Assembly: GCF_021134715.1 (NCBI RefSeq)
Contig: NC_060017.1
Location: 6,014,001-6,078,000 of the forward strand
Source of the DNA: Daphnia pulex
Taxonomy: Eukaryota; Arthropoda; Branchiopoda; Diplostraca; Daphniidae
DNA length: 64,000 bases
Direction of reading: 5' to 3'
The notes under the pieces were generated by a model, which saw only the letters and a list, made by a program, of their open reading frames with translations, did not search any database and was not told the DNA's origin. Position numbers and translations under genes: made by a program. This document shows, one piece after another, positions 49,559 through 59,810 of the stretch (its first letter is position 1; every line of letters starts with the position of its first letter).

Positions 49559-50206
49559 TTAATCTTTGATTTTGCTCCTTCCCATGCTCAGTTGAGGGAA
49601 CGTAGATTTCTGTGGAGGTGGGTTCAACCTTGAGGATAAATACACAAACGGTTCTATCAAGGTTTGGTGGTCGAAAACTGAGATCTCAAATAGTCTAACA
49701 CGTTCCTTTGCAGCCCACAGGGAAGCCTGAGAATAGTCCACTTGTCTTTCTTCAACCAAGTCCAACTTGTTCCCCAGCACAATTATCACTGCATCTTTCT
49801 TCTCTTTGTTTCGGTCAATGTCTTTTTTCAAGGAATCCATGATGATGAAAGAGTCATGACTGTTGATTCCATACACTAGGACGTAGGCATCAGCTACACT
49901 GAAATAATGACGAGGAACTTCTTTGTTTTTGGAGGTGATGCCTCCCAAGTCGTAAAATCTCACCAACTCTTTGACTCCCCGATCAGTGTCCACATAGCAT
50001 TCATATGTATCTTCAATAGTAGGGTAGACAACCTAGAACATTTGAGAATATATATTTATTTAATTAAAGACATTAAGCGTTTGCTACTCGGAAATAGTGC
50101 ATGTTACCGTATCTCTGGTGACGTGTCCGTAAATCAGTTGCTCTAGAATTGCACTCTTTCCTATCTGTTTGGCTCCACATAGCAAGACTTTATTGATTCT
50201 CACCAT
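49559..50206 (-). CDS. NKIRAS: NF-kappa-B inhibitor-interacting Ras-like protein (kappaB-Ras)
   Basis: A small atypical Ras-family GTPase that in animals binds I-kappa-B and restrains NF-kappa-B signalling and Ral activation. Two exons, 50206-50108 and 50032-49559, join in phase 0 to 190 residues, the normal length. Visible motifs are the P-loop GAKQIGKS (11-18), DLGG (61-64) in place of the DTAGQ switch II motif of Ras, and NKLD (121-124). The altered switch II is characteristic of kappaB-Ras and explains its tendency to stay GTP-bound. There is no C-terminal CaaX box, also as in the family. The start MVRINKVLLCG follows a short leader. It lies head-to-tail with RpL7, about 430 bp downstream of the RpL7 stop. 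Confidence 0.95.
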
Positions 50207-50640
50207 CTCCTAATAACCTAAACACAATTGTAACTGTGGTGGTCGTCTCGGCTTTTCTCGTAAATCTCAATCACTAACATGAAACTTGTAATAAAAACAA
50301 TAAATTGCTTCCCTCGTTACCAGGCAACCGATAAAACCCTTAGATCCACCCCACATCCGTGCCATCTATGAGATTATCATAACACTTACTGTCGCAGTGT
50401 CGCTACTGTTTATATTTTGAGCTTTTATTTCGTCATTCAGAACGAGACGTCATCTTATCTACACCTCTTATGTATAAATATCCTTATAACTTTACCAAAT
50501 AAAGTGTTATTTTAAATTACTGATTTATTTCACAAATTTCATGTTACTAGAATACCAGAGACCAAAGAAATCAAACTTTCGAGTCACGACCTTTGTATTT
50601 CCAACAACGCCATGACCAATCGACACCATTATAACGTAAT
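50207..50640. other. kappaB-Ras 5' flank and RpL7 3' flank
   Basis: No gene seen. A minus-strand AATAAA (TTTATT on plus, around 50524) suits the RpL7 poly(A) signal about 115 bp past its stop; the rest is presumed promoter of kappaB-Ras. Confidence 0.4.
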
Positions 50641-52242
50641 TTAAATCATTCGGCGGAGGAGCTCGTTGATCTTCTCCTCGCGGTTACCGAAGTCACCGCC
50701 TTCGACGTAATGGTTTGTCTTCTTGCGCCAGCCTCCAGTAGGAGTGTTCAACTACAAATTAAAAGGTTTGGTTAAGTAACTGTCTTTCAACAACGTTCAA
50801 ATAAAGAAATTGTAGCGTAGCTTTCCACTCCCCAAATCTATAAACACCAGATAAGGCGAAGGATATACTACGAACACTAATTTTTGACCGCAATCGTGTG
50901 CACGAAACAAATAGAACCGCCACTAATAATATTTACCGTCATTCAAAAAGTAATAGTTTTAGAAGTAATTACCTTGAATGGCCAGAGGAAGTTTGAGGCG
51001 TGTTTGAAGTTGTTTCCAACAGTGAAGATGGAGTGGACCAAATCCTCCATACAGATGACGTTTCCTGATCCTAAGATGTTAAAGAAAGGTTAGACACTGT
51101 TGAATCGCTCAGGTTAACATTTTCCAAATATTTACCAAGCTTTCGCTCGATGATGTCGTTGCTGGTCAAAGGAATGCGACGTCCGCGGGCCTTGGCGAAA
51201 CCACGTTTGTAGATCAAGTCGCGAACGCTCTTGAGGTTAGGGTAACCCCAGGTAATGTAAGGTTCACAAATACGCAACATGTTCAAGGTAGCCTGTAGAA
51301 TAATGATTGAAATGTTAAATTCTGAGTGACCTTACTATAGATAGCCAAAACAACAATATGGACATCAGATCTCCAAGGTGAACAGTATGGATTTTGTTTC
51401 ATTATACTTCAAAAATTGAGTATCATCATATAACAAATGGTACTATTAAATCATTCATTTTATTTACCTTGTTGAGCTTGACAAAGACACCATTGTTGAT
51501 CTGTCGCAGCCTGAAGAGTTGAAGGGTCTTGCGGACTTTGGGGGCAACTTGGTTAACACTATTGGGGAGAAAAACAATCAATAAGATGCAACAAGACCAA
51601 TTAACGAGAACGTTCTGACTTACCCTCGAATACGGATGACAAAGGCCAACTTAGACTGAGCAGGCACATAGAAGTTTCCTGCTTTCTTGGCTTGACGGGC
51701 CAACCTGATTTCATCCCTCTCCTTGGTCCTGTATTCCTTAATGTATTTTTCAGCACGTTTGAAGATTTCAACACGTCTGGCGCGACGAGCCTTAAGGTAC
51801 TGTAAAAGCAGAAAGTCTCCCAGTCAAAATATGCCGAACGCGAAAACATGATTTAACACTTACAGCTAAGGCTTGTTCGAGCCTCTTGGTACGATCGGCC
51901 TTCTGCTTCTTCCTGCGTTTCAGCAGTGACTCGGGAACTGCTGGCAGTTTAGACTTTGAAACCACAGGTGCTGGGACCACCTTGGCCGGGACTTTCCTAC
52001 ACAATTTAAAGAATAATGATATAACATTGGCCAAACCGAATACATCCAACACATGTTGTTCTAGTCGGCAACAACACTACCGAAAAAACTCGTATCTTGA
52101 CAGGTCCCATTCACATTAAAACTACACTTAACACAAGGAAAGAATTTCTACTACTTCAATTGTAACAGAAATCTCAGGTTGGCTGAACGATGAATTAGAT
52201 GTTTTGAGATGAAAACTAAACTTACCCTGTAGTGGCTGACAT
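50641..52242 (-). CDS. RpL7: 60S ribosomal protein L7 (uL30)
   Basis: Cytoplasmic large-subunit ribosomal protein. Seven exons (52242-52226, 51996-51864, 51799-51624, 51558-51468, 51292-51136, 51070-50973, 50751-50641) join with consistent phases to 260 residues. The very short first exon (MSATT) and a basic N-terminal extension with [12 protein letters not shown] are typical of eukaryotic L7. The body carries [19 protein letters not shown], then [32 protein letters not shown] and [10 protein letters not shown]. Introns 2, 3 and 5 are about 65 bp. Intron 4 (51293-51467) hosts a box C/D snoRNA. The leader begins with a pyrimidine tract, as expected for a translationally regulated ribosomal protein gene. 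No damage seen. Confidence 0.97.
51358..51436 (-). ncRNA. Intronic box C/D snoRNA in RpL7 (predicted 28S guide)
   Basis: On the minus strand, C box ATGATGA (51429-51423) and D box CTGA (51368-51365) are 65 nt apart within RpL7 intron 4. The guide next to the D box contains CTGTTCACCTTGGAGA, complementary over 16 nt to 28S TCTCCAAGGTGAACAG. A G-U pair adds one more position at the D box. The D+5 rule points to the C of GUCUC in that rRNA stretch. The terminal stem is poor. The host gene and the snoRNA at 9528-9614 both relate to the same 28S neighbourhood. Confidence 0.85.
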
Positions 52243-52262
52243 GTTTGAGCCTTCTTAACGGC

Positions 52263-52271
52263 AAAGAGAAG
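52263..52271 (-). promoter_or_regulatory. Probable 5' TOP start of RpL7
   Basis: CTTCTCTTT on the minus strand, about 20 nt upstream of the RpL7 start codon, fits the C-plus-pyrimidines start of terminal-oligopyrimidine mRNAs. The exact start site is inferred. Confidence 0.5.
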
Positions 52272-52755
52272 TCTTCTAAAAAGAAACCACTCTAGACTTG
52301 CCAGACTACAACGTTGCCAATAAGATAGAGAACCTAGCTCGTTTGCCAACTCTTCTAAAGTTATTTTTTTATAAAGAATTTTTATTTATTGATAGCAAAA
52401 ATAAAATAAATCACATTCTATTTTTGTTAAAGAATTTTTGCATCATATTTCAAATAAAATGTTATAAAAGTATGAACAATTTTGTTAAGCTGGGGCAGAG
52501 CAATAGATACCTGGTCGGTTCTCGCTGTGTTGGCTTCCCTATCCCGGTTTTAGGGTAAACGTATCCCCGATTTTCAGACATTTTAGGGCGGAGCTTGTCA
52601 GAAGTTGTGAAGTGGTAAAAATGAGACAGCGCCATCTAGTGATAAGACGTTGACTTTCAAATAATACTTTCGGCGGCCATTTTTGTGTAATATGTGAATA
52701 CGGCGGCCATCATCGTGTATTACGTGAATGAAGCCTAACCATAATTTCTGTAAAA

Positions 52756-53856
52756 ATGGTTGGCAGGTGTGCTGTTCCTGGTTGTAAATCAACATATTTC
52801 AAAGGAAATCAAAAAGAAAACGAGGTTACCCTGGTTGCAATTCCTAAAACTTCATTATCTAAATGGCGAGAACTAATTCCATGTAGTTATTTGACGAGCA
52901 CCTCACGTATTTGCTCCCGTCATTTTGACGAAAGTGACTTCAAATCAGGGATTTAAATTTTGAACGTGTTCCATCCTTTCAAACGTAGGAATCGTAATGC
53001 TGGAGCAATTCCCAAACATTTTCTGATAAATGGTATTGATATTACATTTCCTGTATAATCTGTAAAGCACAGAAACTGAACCATTTTCATTTTAGATACA
53101 CCTAGTCGACAAGCAATGCAAAATGTTGATGGTTTCAAATGGAGAAATAACATTAATGGTATTTTTAAATATATTTATTTTGTTTAATATCAAATAACGC
53201 AATTCTTAAATATGTATTGTAGTGGAAACAAATGCTAGCAATGCATCAGTAAGGAAACGACCAAAAGTAGACAAAATACCTACTACGTCTAAGAGAAAAA
53301 AATTTGACAGTACAGGTATTGATAATAGTTCTCGTTACATTTTATTTTTAAGAGCAATTGCTTTAAATTTTATCTGATAGCACCCTCCATGGAAATTACC
53401 TCTACTATTAAAGAATCAATCAACATTCCCCAGGCTGCTGAAGAAGCAATTTTTGATCCACTTCCAGATTCAATCAAGGAAAATCTTGCTGTTGTCATGG
53501 AAGATACGACAGTTGCATCACCTTCTGTGGAAGCTACCTCTACTATTCAAGAATCAATGGACACCCACCAGGCTGCTGAAGAAGCAATTTTTGATCCACT
53601 TCCTGATGTTATGAACGAAAATGTTGCTGTTGTCATTGAAGATTCGACAGTTACATCACCTTCTATGGAAGCAAGCTCTACTAATTTCAAGTCTAATTTT
53701 GTGACATTTCAGTCACTAGTAACTTCATCAATGGTACCAAAGAATTGGACATGGTATTTTGATCAAATTAAACAAACGATTTTTTGCATTTCGATGGATC
53801 AACTACCAAATGAAAATTATAATGTGAAAAGTGTACACTTTCAAAACAAGAAGTAG
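52756..53856 (+). pseudogene. THAP-domain protein of the transposon, interrupted by one in-frame stop
   Basis: Exons 52756-53032, 53096-53158, 53223-53315 and 53381-53856 join in phase to 303 codons with good GT-AG sites. The THAP zinc finger is clear: MVGRCAVPGC, the tryptophan in KWRELI, CSRHF and, after the interruption, AGAIPKHF in place of the usual AVPxxF. Codon 67 is TAA (52954-52956), splitting the domain between HFDESDFKSG and the rest. No alternative splice repairs the frame. The last exon holds a 46-residue tandem repeat (twice, plus a start of a third) containing QAAEEAIFDPLPD. The end resembles the region that precedes the transposase core in THAP transposases (PKNWTWYFDQ), and the core itself is absent. 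It could be a decayed transposase, or a real short protein with a sequence error at one base. Confidence 0.75.
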
Positions 53857-53874
53857 TGTATTATGTCAACGGAA

Positions 53875-53992
53875 CAATAAACAATTTACACAACCAAACA
53901 ATAAAATGTAAGAATGTTTGGACACTTACAAAGAATAAACAATTTACGCAACCAAACAATAAAATGTAAGAATGTTGGGACACTTAGAAAAG
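53875..53992 (+). repeat. Direct repeat of about 58 bp, two copies, after the THAP gene
   Basis: AATAAACAATTTACACAACC and the following bases recur almost unchanged (AATAAACAATTTACGCAACC), each copy ending in GACACTTA. It lies inside the transposon between the THAP stop and the right inverted repeat and contains possible AATAAA poly(A) signals in both copies. Confidence 0.85.
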
Positions 53993-54359
53993 ACCTAGAG
54001 GTTTGACAGTTGGATACTTCTACCTTTTTATTTTGTTCACTTCTTGTAGAAAAGTAAGCTGTGATTGGTCAATGAGTTTTTCATAGACCCTTCCTGATTG
54101 GCTGGCTTCACGTAGTACCTGACACACTCACTAGAGGCGCTCATCATTTTTTCCAAATCGGACCACGTTTACCCTGAAACCGGGATAGGGAAGCCAACAC
54201 GGCCGAGAACCGACCAGGTATCTATTGCTCTGGCTGGGGTGAAACCGTGAAAGCAAAAATGTAAACCCCGTCCGGCACGGCAGCGGTTTGTAGAAAATTT
54301 GTTTTGGAAAACACACGTGTGTTCGTCTGTCAAGAGCTCAATAATTTAACGAATTAAGA

Positions 54360-54930
54360 ATGAAACTTTTAACTCACAATATATTGACTTCTAAATGTCT
54401 GAAAGGCGTAACAGTTGGGTATCCTCTAGGCATTGTTGTAAGTACTCTTTGATTAATCATTTTTTTTACCAAAATGAAATACTTTATATGTTTTACAGGC
54501 AAAAGAAGTTAAAGTGAATGAAGTTGATTTCAACCCAGAATTCATTTCACGGATGATTCAAAAAGTGGACTGGCCAGCTCTCTGTAAAGCTGCAGAAAAT
54601 GTAAAAAGAAATCACGATTTGAATGCTACCCTTTAAAAACGGTTAAATATGTGTTGATTTTCTGTTTCTACATTATCTAGCTTGGACACACTGATGAACT
54701 TCCCCCAACTGTTGTAGATGACTATGAAAATAATGAAGAATTCTTGAAAAAAGCTCACCACTTTTTAATGGAGGTAATAATCTTCTTATTTTATTTATGT
54801 TCCATTTTTTTATTTACCATTTATTTAGATTGAAGTCATGAATGGAGATCTGATATGTCCTGAGACAGGGAGAAAATTCCCTGTTACTGATGGAATTCCA
54901 AACATGTTAGCTAATGAAGATGAAGTGTAA
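54360..54930 (+). CDS. TRMT112: Multifunctional methyltransferase subunit TRM112-like
   Basis: A small activator subunit that stabilises several SAM-dependent methyltransferases acting on tRNA, 18S rRNA and release factor eRF1. Four exons, 54360-54437, 54499-54600, 54681-54773 and 54829-54930, each a multiple of three, give 124 residues (human protein 125). It starts [17 protein letters not shown] and contains the conserved [34 protein letters not shown] and [20 protein letters not shown]. All introns are 55-80 bp. The stop lies 55 bp from that of TSEN34 on the other strand. Upstream, a THAP transposon ends about 120 bp before the start codon. Confidence 0.97.
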
Positions 54931-54985
54931 CTGAAGTAGAAAATACAAGTCAATTCAACATGTGTCCAATTTTTTAAATAGTGCT

Positions 54986-55955
54986 TTATTTTCCATTCCA
55001 ATTCACAGACTGATAATTTACTTTATCATTCTCATCCAAGCTACACATTAAAACAGTTTTCTTAACACTTGTTCCCAGACGACCTTTTTGTATCAGAAAC
55101 CAAGGAGTCAACATCTGATGCTCTTCAACACACACAGCTATGAAATGTGAATGAAATTTTAATGGATCACCAGGATAAACCAAGTAATCACCACCAAATT
55201 TCTCACCAGATGTTATGTAATAACCTTTCTCCCACAAGTCACTGAACACTTTACACCTGAGAGTTGGTCTAACATTATAATCTAATGGCAATACTGATTC
55301 CCCCTGACATGTCCAGTGAGGCCCTACAACAAGAACAAAAAAGTAGATCATTCAAATGATCATTCATCACAACATTATTTATCTGATAAAGACTGATAAT
55401 ATTATTTCTTACTTGTAAAAATTTGAACCATCATCAAATCTTTAGACATTTTAGGAATTTTGTCTATTTCTTCTTGAAGGGCTATTTTCTCATCAACAGT
55501 CTTTCCATTCATTTTTCTTCTCTTGCCCTCAATGATTTTATCTGCCATTTGTAACAGCTGCTTGGTTCTTTCTTCCTTAAAGATAACTTCTTGGTCAGCA
55601 AAGCTTGCTTTGTGCATTTCCTCTATTTTCTCCTTGTTTGGTCCTTGAGCAGGAAGGTTTAGTTGTTTGAATTCAACTAATTTAACAATTCCCCGAGAAG
55701 TTAAGTGATAAACCTCTTCAATCATTAACTCCATTGGTAACCCTAACATCTGATCCTGCCTTGGTAAAGATGGCAAGCATCCAATGAAATTGCCAACAAT
55801 TCTATGTTCTGAGCGTAATCGGTGAACATCTTTAAGAATAAAAATTATTAGGACATGTTTTAAAACTTGTAATATTAAGATAAGAAAAAGTTTCTACCTT
55901 CGAAATTCCAAACCAAGAAAGAACCATTACAACAACACAATTCGATCATCTTCAT
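54986..55955 (-). CDS. TSEN34: tRNA-splicing endonuclease subunit Sen34
   Basis: Catalytic subunit of the nuclear endonuclease that cuts the 3' splice site of intron-containing pre-tRNAs. Exons 55955-55898, 55829-55413 and 55323-54986 join in phase to 270 residues (human about 310). The N-terminus is CCCNGSFLVWN. A central charged coiled segment (EERTKQLLQMADKIIEGKRR) separates it from the C-terminal nuclease fold. That fold carries GYYITSGEKFGGDYLVYPGD, FHSHF and GRLGTSVKKTV, which supply the tyrosine, histidine and lysine of the active site; all three are present. An AATAAA poly(A) signal overlaps the stop codon (54990-54985). The gene is tail-to-tail with TRMT112. Confidence 0.95.
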
Positions 55956-57786
55956 AACCGAATAATCATACTATTTTGAACTTCTCGATTTATTCGGAGA
56001 TGTTCATGAATTTTGTATTCGATTCTGTTAATTCTATTGGTTTTGAAACTTTGCGTCGTCTGCTGAGGAATAATGGCACGTGCAGGTGTCAGTCACTGGA
56101 CGTTGCTAATACAATAGTAAATAGTGAACGGGTAAACGGCTAAACGCGTACCGTGTAGCGCGTGTACCAGTGAATTGTGGGAACTGCACGTGGAATCACG
56201 TCCCCCTAAAAAGGGGGAGCCAACTCGCGTGAAATGGCCACTAACATGGGACTTCGTGGAAAAAAATACCGGGGAAAAGAACATGAATAAATGCACGAAG
56301 ATGGCGTCGTCGTCTGCAGTCTGCTTGTCTGGACACTTCAAATTTATTTGGCTGGCGATGGCAAATGGCAATGCTGTCATCTTTGCCAAAGACTAAATTG
56401 CGGGGCAAATCAAACTTGCTGTAATTATTTCAAAAAACTTGCCAATTGGCAATTACGAAATTTTCTTTTGATAGAGATAAGCTATTTTTTTATATGGTTT
56501 CGGAAAATATCAATGAAATTAATTATGAATGGATCAATCAATTTTGCTAAAAATATGATGCATGCAGTACGATTGAATCGCAGCCCATCGTGGATCGTGC
56601 CAACCAAACTGCCTCAAGACCATGAAATACATCGGATGACTTCATACCAAAGCGGTCAAAACCGTCTACTAGCAAGACATATTTTGTGTCAATAAAAAAT
56701 GACTATTGTCACGGAAACTTTGATCCTTAAATTGGGGCATTAAATGTAATTAGAATTAGGGCTGTTGCCAGCACGACATACCCCCAAAATTTCCTTTAAA
56801 TGAATGTACTTAACGTAACCTAAAAAATTTAGCAGGGCATTTCATTACTTGTTATAGTTTACGTAACGCAACATAGGAACAAGACGCACGAGCGGTTGAA
56901 ACGACAAACGAAAAAACAACGATAATTGCAAAGAAAAATGTTGTTAAAAAATCATGAAAAATATTTAAATATCTACTGAAGGAGAAAAAAAAACTTAAAG
57001 AGCCTGTGACAAGTTTTCTATAAAAAGTCTACTGTAGAAAGGACCGGAAGCACAGATTGAGCTTTGATCAGAGCCGTGCTAGTAGTAATATAGATAATAT
57101 CACTGCTGTTAGAACTCTAGAAGTGATATTGTTATTCATATAACACTACATATATAGCACCCAGAAGCTAAAAATGTATGTTACCTCTTGCTGCATAACT
57201 GATAAAAGCAGTGAACCTTTCCGCCTCCCTAGAGAAATAGAAAAAACTTAATATTCGCTAGTTATATAAAGTTATATTCACTCACCAAGGACACCATCGC
57301 CATTTCAAATGAATTGGCGAAAATTTGATAGATGAGCTAGATCTTGCCTCACGTGTACACTGTACAGACCATTCGTGTGAAATAAACAATAATTTTGGCG
57401 AATACGTACGTTCTTGACAGTTGTCCACAATTGTATTATTCCATTCCATCCATCGCACGTGATCCCAACGTGCAGTCAAGTACAGAACACAGAATTCTTT
57501 TAAAAACAGTTCTCACTTCAGTCCATTTCAACAAAAGAGACATCAGCAGCATCAGAATTTCCTTAAAAATGGAGCCCGGGTCAAGTGATTTTTCACGAAT
57601 CATACCCCTTCCCCATCTCATCAGCTTTCAAACGAAACTTTGTTAAATTTTGGGCAGACAAAAAAAATACGACGGGCAAGTCTTGCTTAATAAGGTGCGA
57701 AAAATGCTGCTCTCCTACCTCTGTTTTTTTTTAAATAAAAATATTATGGAAGTGGAAACTGTAAATGTGTCTGTGGCATCATGAAG
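55956..57786. other. Gap between TSEN34 and PABPN1, no gene recognised
   Basis: Open frames in this stretch are short and match nothing I know. There is a small GC hairpin (CCCCC/GGGGG, 56202-56217). The part nearest 57786 must be PABPN1 3' UTR. One exon-like piece on the minus strand (starting near 57230 after TTTCTCTAG) could be an alternative last exon of PABPN1. Confidence 0.4.
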
Positions 57787-58696
57787 TTACCTAGGTCTCC
57801 TCATTGGTCTGAATCCGAAAGAAGGGAACGCACGAGTTCCTCTAGCCCCACGACCTCTAGCACCTCTTGGAGGTCTATTGCTAGAACTGATTCCTGGTCT
57901 GTTGGTACGTTTTAACATGACCTAAAGTAAACCAAATTTATTTAAGTTAAAATATTGGCATTCTTTCATGCAAGAAGATCACAAGTTGTTTATATATACT
58001 TTGATCTGTCGGCCCCGAAATAGAGATTCATCCAGTGCCATGGCAGTTTGAACAGAATCTTTGTCTCCAAATTCAATATAGGCAAAACCTTTAGGTTGGC
58101 CATCCCATTTGTTGCAGAGTATGGTAACTCTGTTAATGGAACCACAGCCATGGAAATGTTGTTCTAATTCTTCTGCAGTTGCCCCATAATCAACCTAAAT
58201 GAACCAGTGAATGTTTCGTGTCAAAACGATGAAATGCATTGACTAGTAAACAGTAACCTTACATTTCCAACAAAGACTGAGCGGGCATCAACTTCCATTT
58301 TTTCTTCAACTGACATATTGGGTGAACTTGCTAAATATTAACAACACAAAATTAAGGTTAAGGTATATTTATCAATGTGCACTGTGTGAACTTACCAACA
58401 CCAGTTGGACTGTTGATTTGTTTCTCCACCTCTGATTGCAGCATTTTTAGTTTTTCAGCTTCTTCCTCCATCTCCCTTACACGAGCCTTGATTGCTTCCA
58501 GCTCCTGCAGAGGCAAAACATTTGAAATGACGTTTTCTATTAGCTAATACACTATAACACTCACAGGGTCTTCCATCATGGAATCAGTATCTCCAGCACC
58601 ATTATCCCCTGTAAAGTCACTGGTGTCTTGGAGGTTTTCTGATTCATATGCTTCATGGTCTAATTCCTCCATCTTTAGTTGATCAACTCCCGCCAT
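57787..58696 (-). CDS. PABPN1: Nuclear polyadenylate-binding protein 1/2 (PABPN1, Pabp2)
   Basis: A nuclear RNA-binding protein that coats growing poly(A) tails, stimulates poly(A) polymerase and sets tail length. Exons 58696-58565, 58504-58396, 58330-58263, 58194-58000 and 57921-57787 join in phase to 212 residues. Domains in order: an acidic N-terminus ([20 protein letters not shown]), a coiled coil (about 45-80, [20 protein letters not shown]), one RRM with RNP2 SVFVGNVDYGA and RNP1 KGFAYIEF, and an arginine-rich tail with [10 protein letters not shown]. The tail ends RPMRRPR at a TAA that overlaps a splice-donor-like AG/GTAACT. Known family members end in an SPY- or APY-like tail, so a further alternative exon near 57.2 kb is possible. 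No N-terminal poly-Ala is present, as in other invertebrates. Confidence 0.93.
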
Positions 58697-59810
58697 GGAT
58701 CTGAATTAATTTAAGATACTGACAAAATAATAAATAAAATTTGTTGACGTATTAGAGATTCGAAAACTATTAAAATAGACCACGCATTTCAATCCAGACG
58801 AGCGTGAAAAACTGTAAACAACTCGCACAAGAAACCCTAAAGGATTCAACTGCAACTTTTAGAACAATTGTGCCCCTAGAATCTTAATTAAAGATCTCTA
58901 CCTTTTCTCTCACCAAGTTGCCCACTAAATGTTGTATTTAACCAATATAACTTTCACGCCGGTTCCAAAATGTTTAAGAAGATTTTTTTTTCGGCGTTTC
59001 TGACGCCATGCGGCGGGGTTGCCTACCTCTGATATGGTTTCTTAACATTTCCCTAAAAAAGAAAATTAATTTCATCCACGTGTAAAGCTTTTAAATTGTA
59101 AAACAAATGTGAATTACTTTTTTATAATCATAAATTATCATAAAAATACTTATGGAATAAATTTTAACTAGTTAATTTTTTAGATTTTTTTTTACAAATT
59201 TCACCTTTTGGCATGACAGTTCTCACAATTAGTTGTTAAATTTGAACAGAGATGGCATGCGTGTCTTTTTTGTCGCGGGTTTACCTCCTAGACAATTTGG
59301 AGTTGAACGAACCCATGAACGAACTCAGTAACTCAATAATCTCAGTTTGGATTGATTATTTTCGCCGCTACTATACATTCATCAATGTATTAAGTAGAAA
59401 TTAATTCGCGATCTAAACATTGCCGTAAGAGACTATAAAAACAAATATTTAGGCCTACATACCTTAAAACATGTTCTCAACCAACGAGAATTTCAAAAAC
59501 AATTTTTTATTGATTCATTTATTAATTTTTTAATATATAATAGAACTAGGTAAAAAGCCTAGTAATTTTACTTAACGTGTATCTATTGACAATATGTTTC
59601 TAAAAATTTGTAGATATTACAGATTACCTCAGTTGCGGACGGAGAGATTAACGACACACATATGATGGTATTAGAACATTTTCTAATGCAATAGATAATC
59701 AAGCTAAAAATAGATTTTAAGTATGATCAGATGTGACTGAATTGAAAAAAATGCTAGTTGACGGGGGAAAAAATAGTTTTAGCTGAATGAAAATTAGAAC
59801 ACAAGTATCA
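58697..59810. other. PABPN1 5' flank and DNAJC22 3' flank
   Basis: AT-rich DNA with nothing recognised on either strand. The first ~200 bp left of 58900 are presumably the PABPN1 promoter and leader; the right end includes the 3' UTR of the wurst-like gene. Confidence 0.4.

Larger units (their letters stand above)
52489..54239. mobile_element. THAP-bearing DNA transposon (P-element-like or related), non-autonomous, with TIRs and TSD
   Basis: The element proper is 52496-54232 (1737 bp). Its ends are long terminal inverted repeats: 52496 to about 52571 matches the reverse complement of about 54157-54232 over roughly 75 bp with a few differences, starting CAGAGCAATAGATACCTGG. It is flanked on both sides by the direct repeat GCTGGGG (52489-52495 and 54233-54239), a 7-bp target duplication. 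Inside it carries a THAP-domain gene, the DNA-binding domain used by P-element and Kolobok transposases, but no recognisable catalytic part. P elements make 8-bp duplications and Kolobok uses TTAA, so the superfamily is uncertain, with P-like favoured. Confidence 0.85.

Noticed and set aside
57282-57646. Overlapping frames on both strands near 57.3-57.6 kb
   Set aside because: No domain or splice support; likely PABPN1 3' flank.
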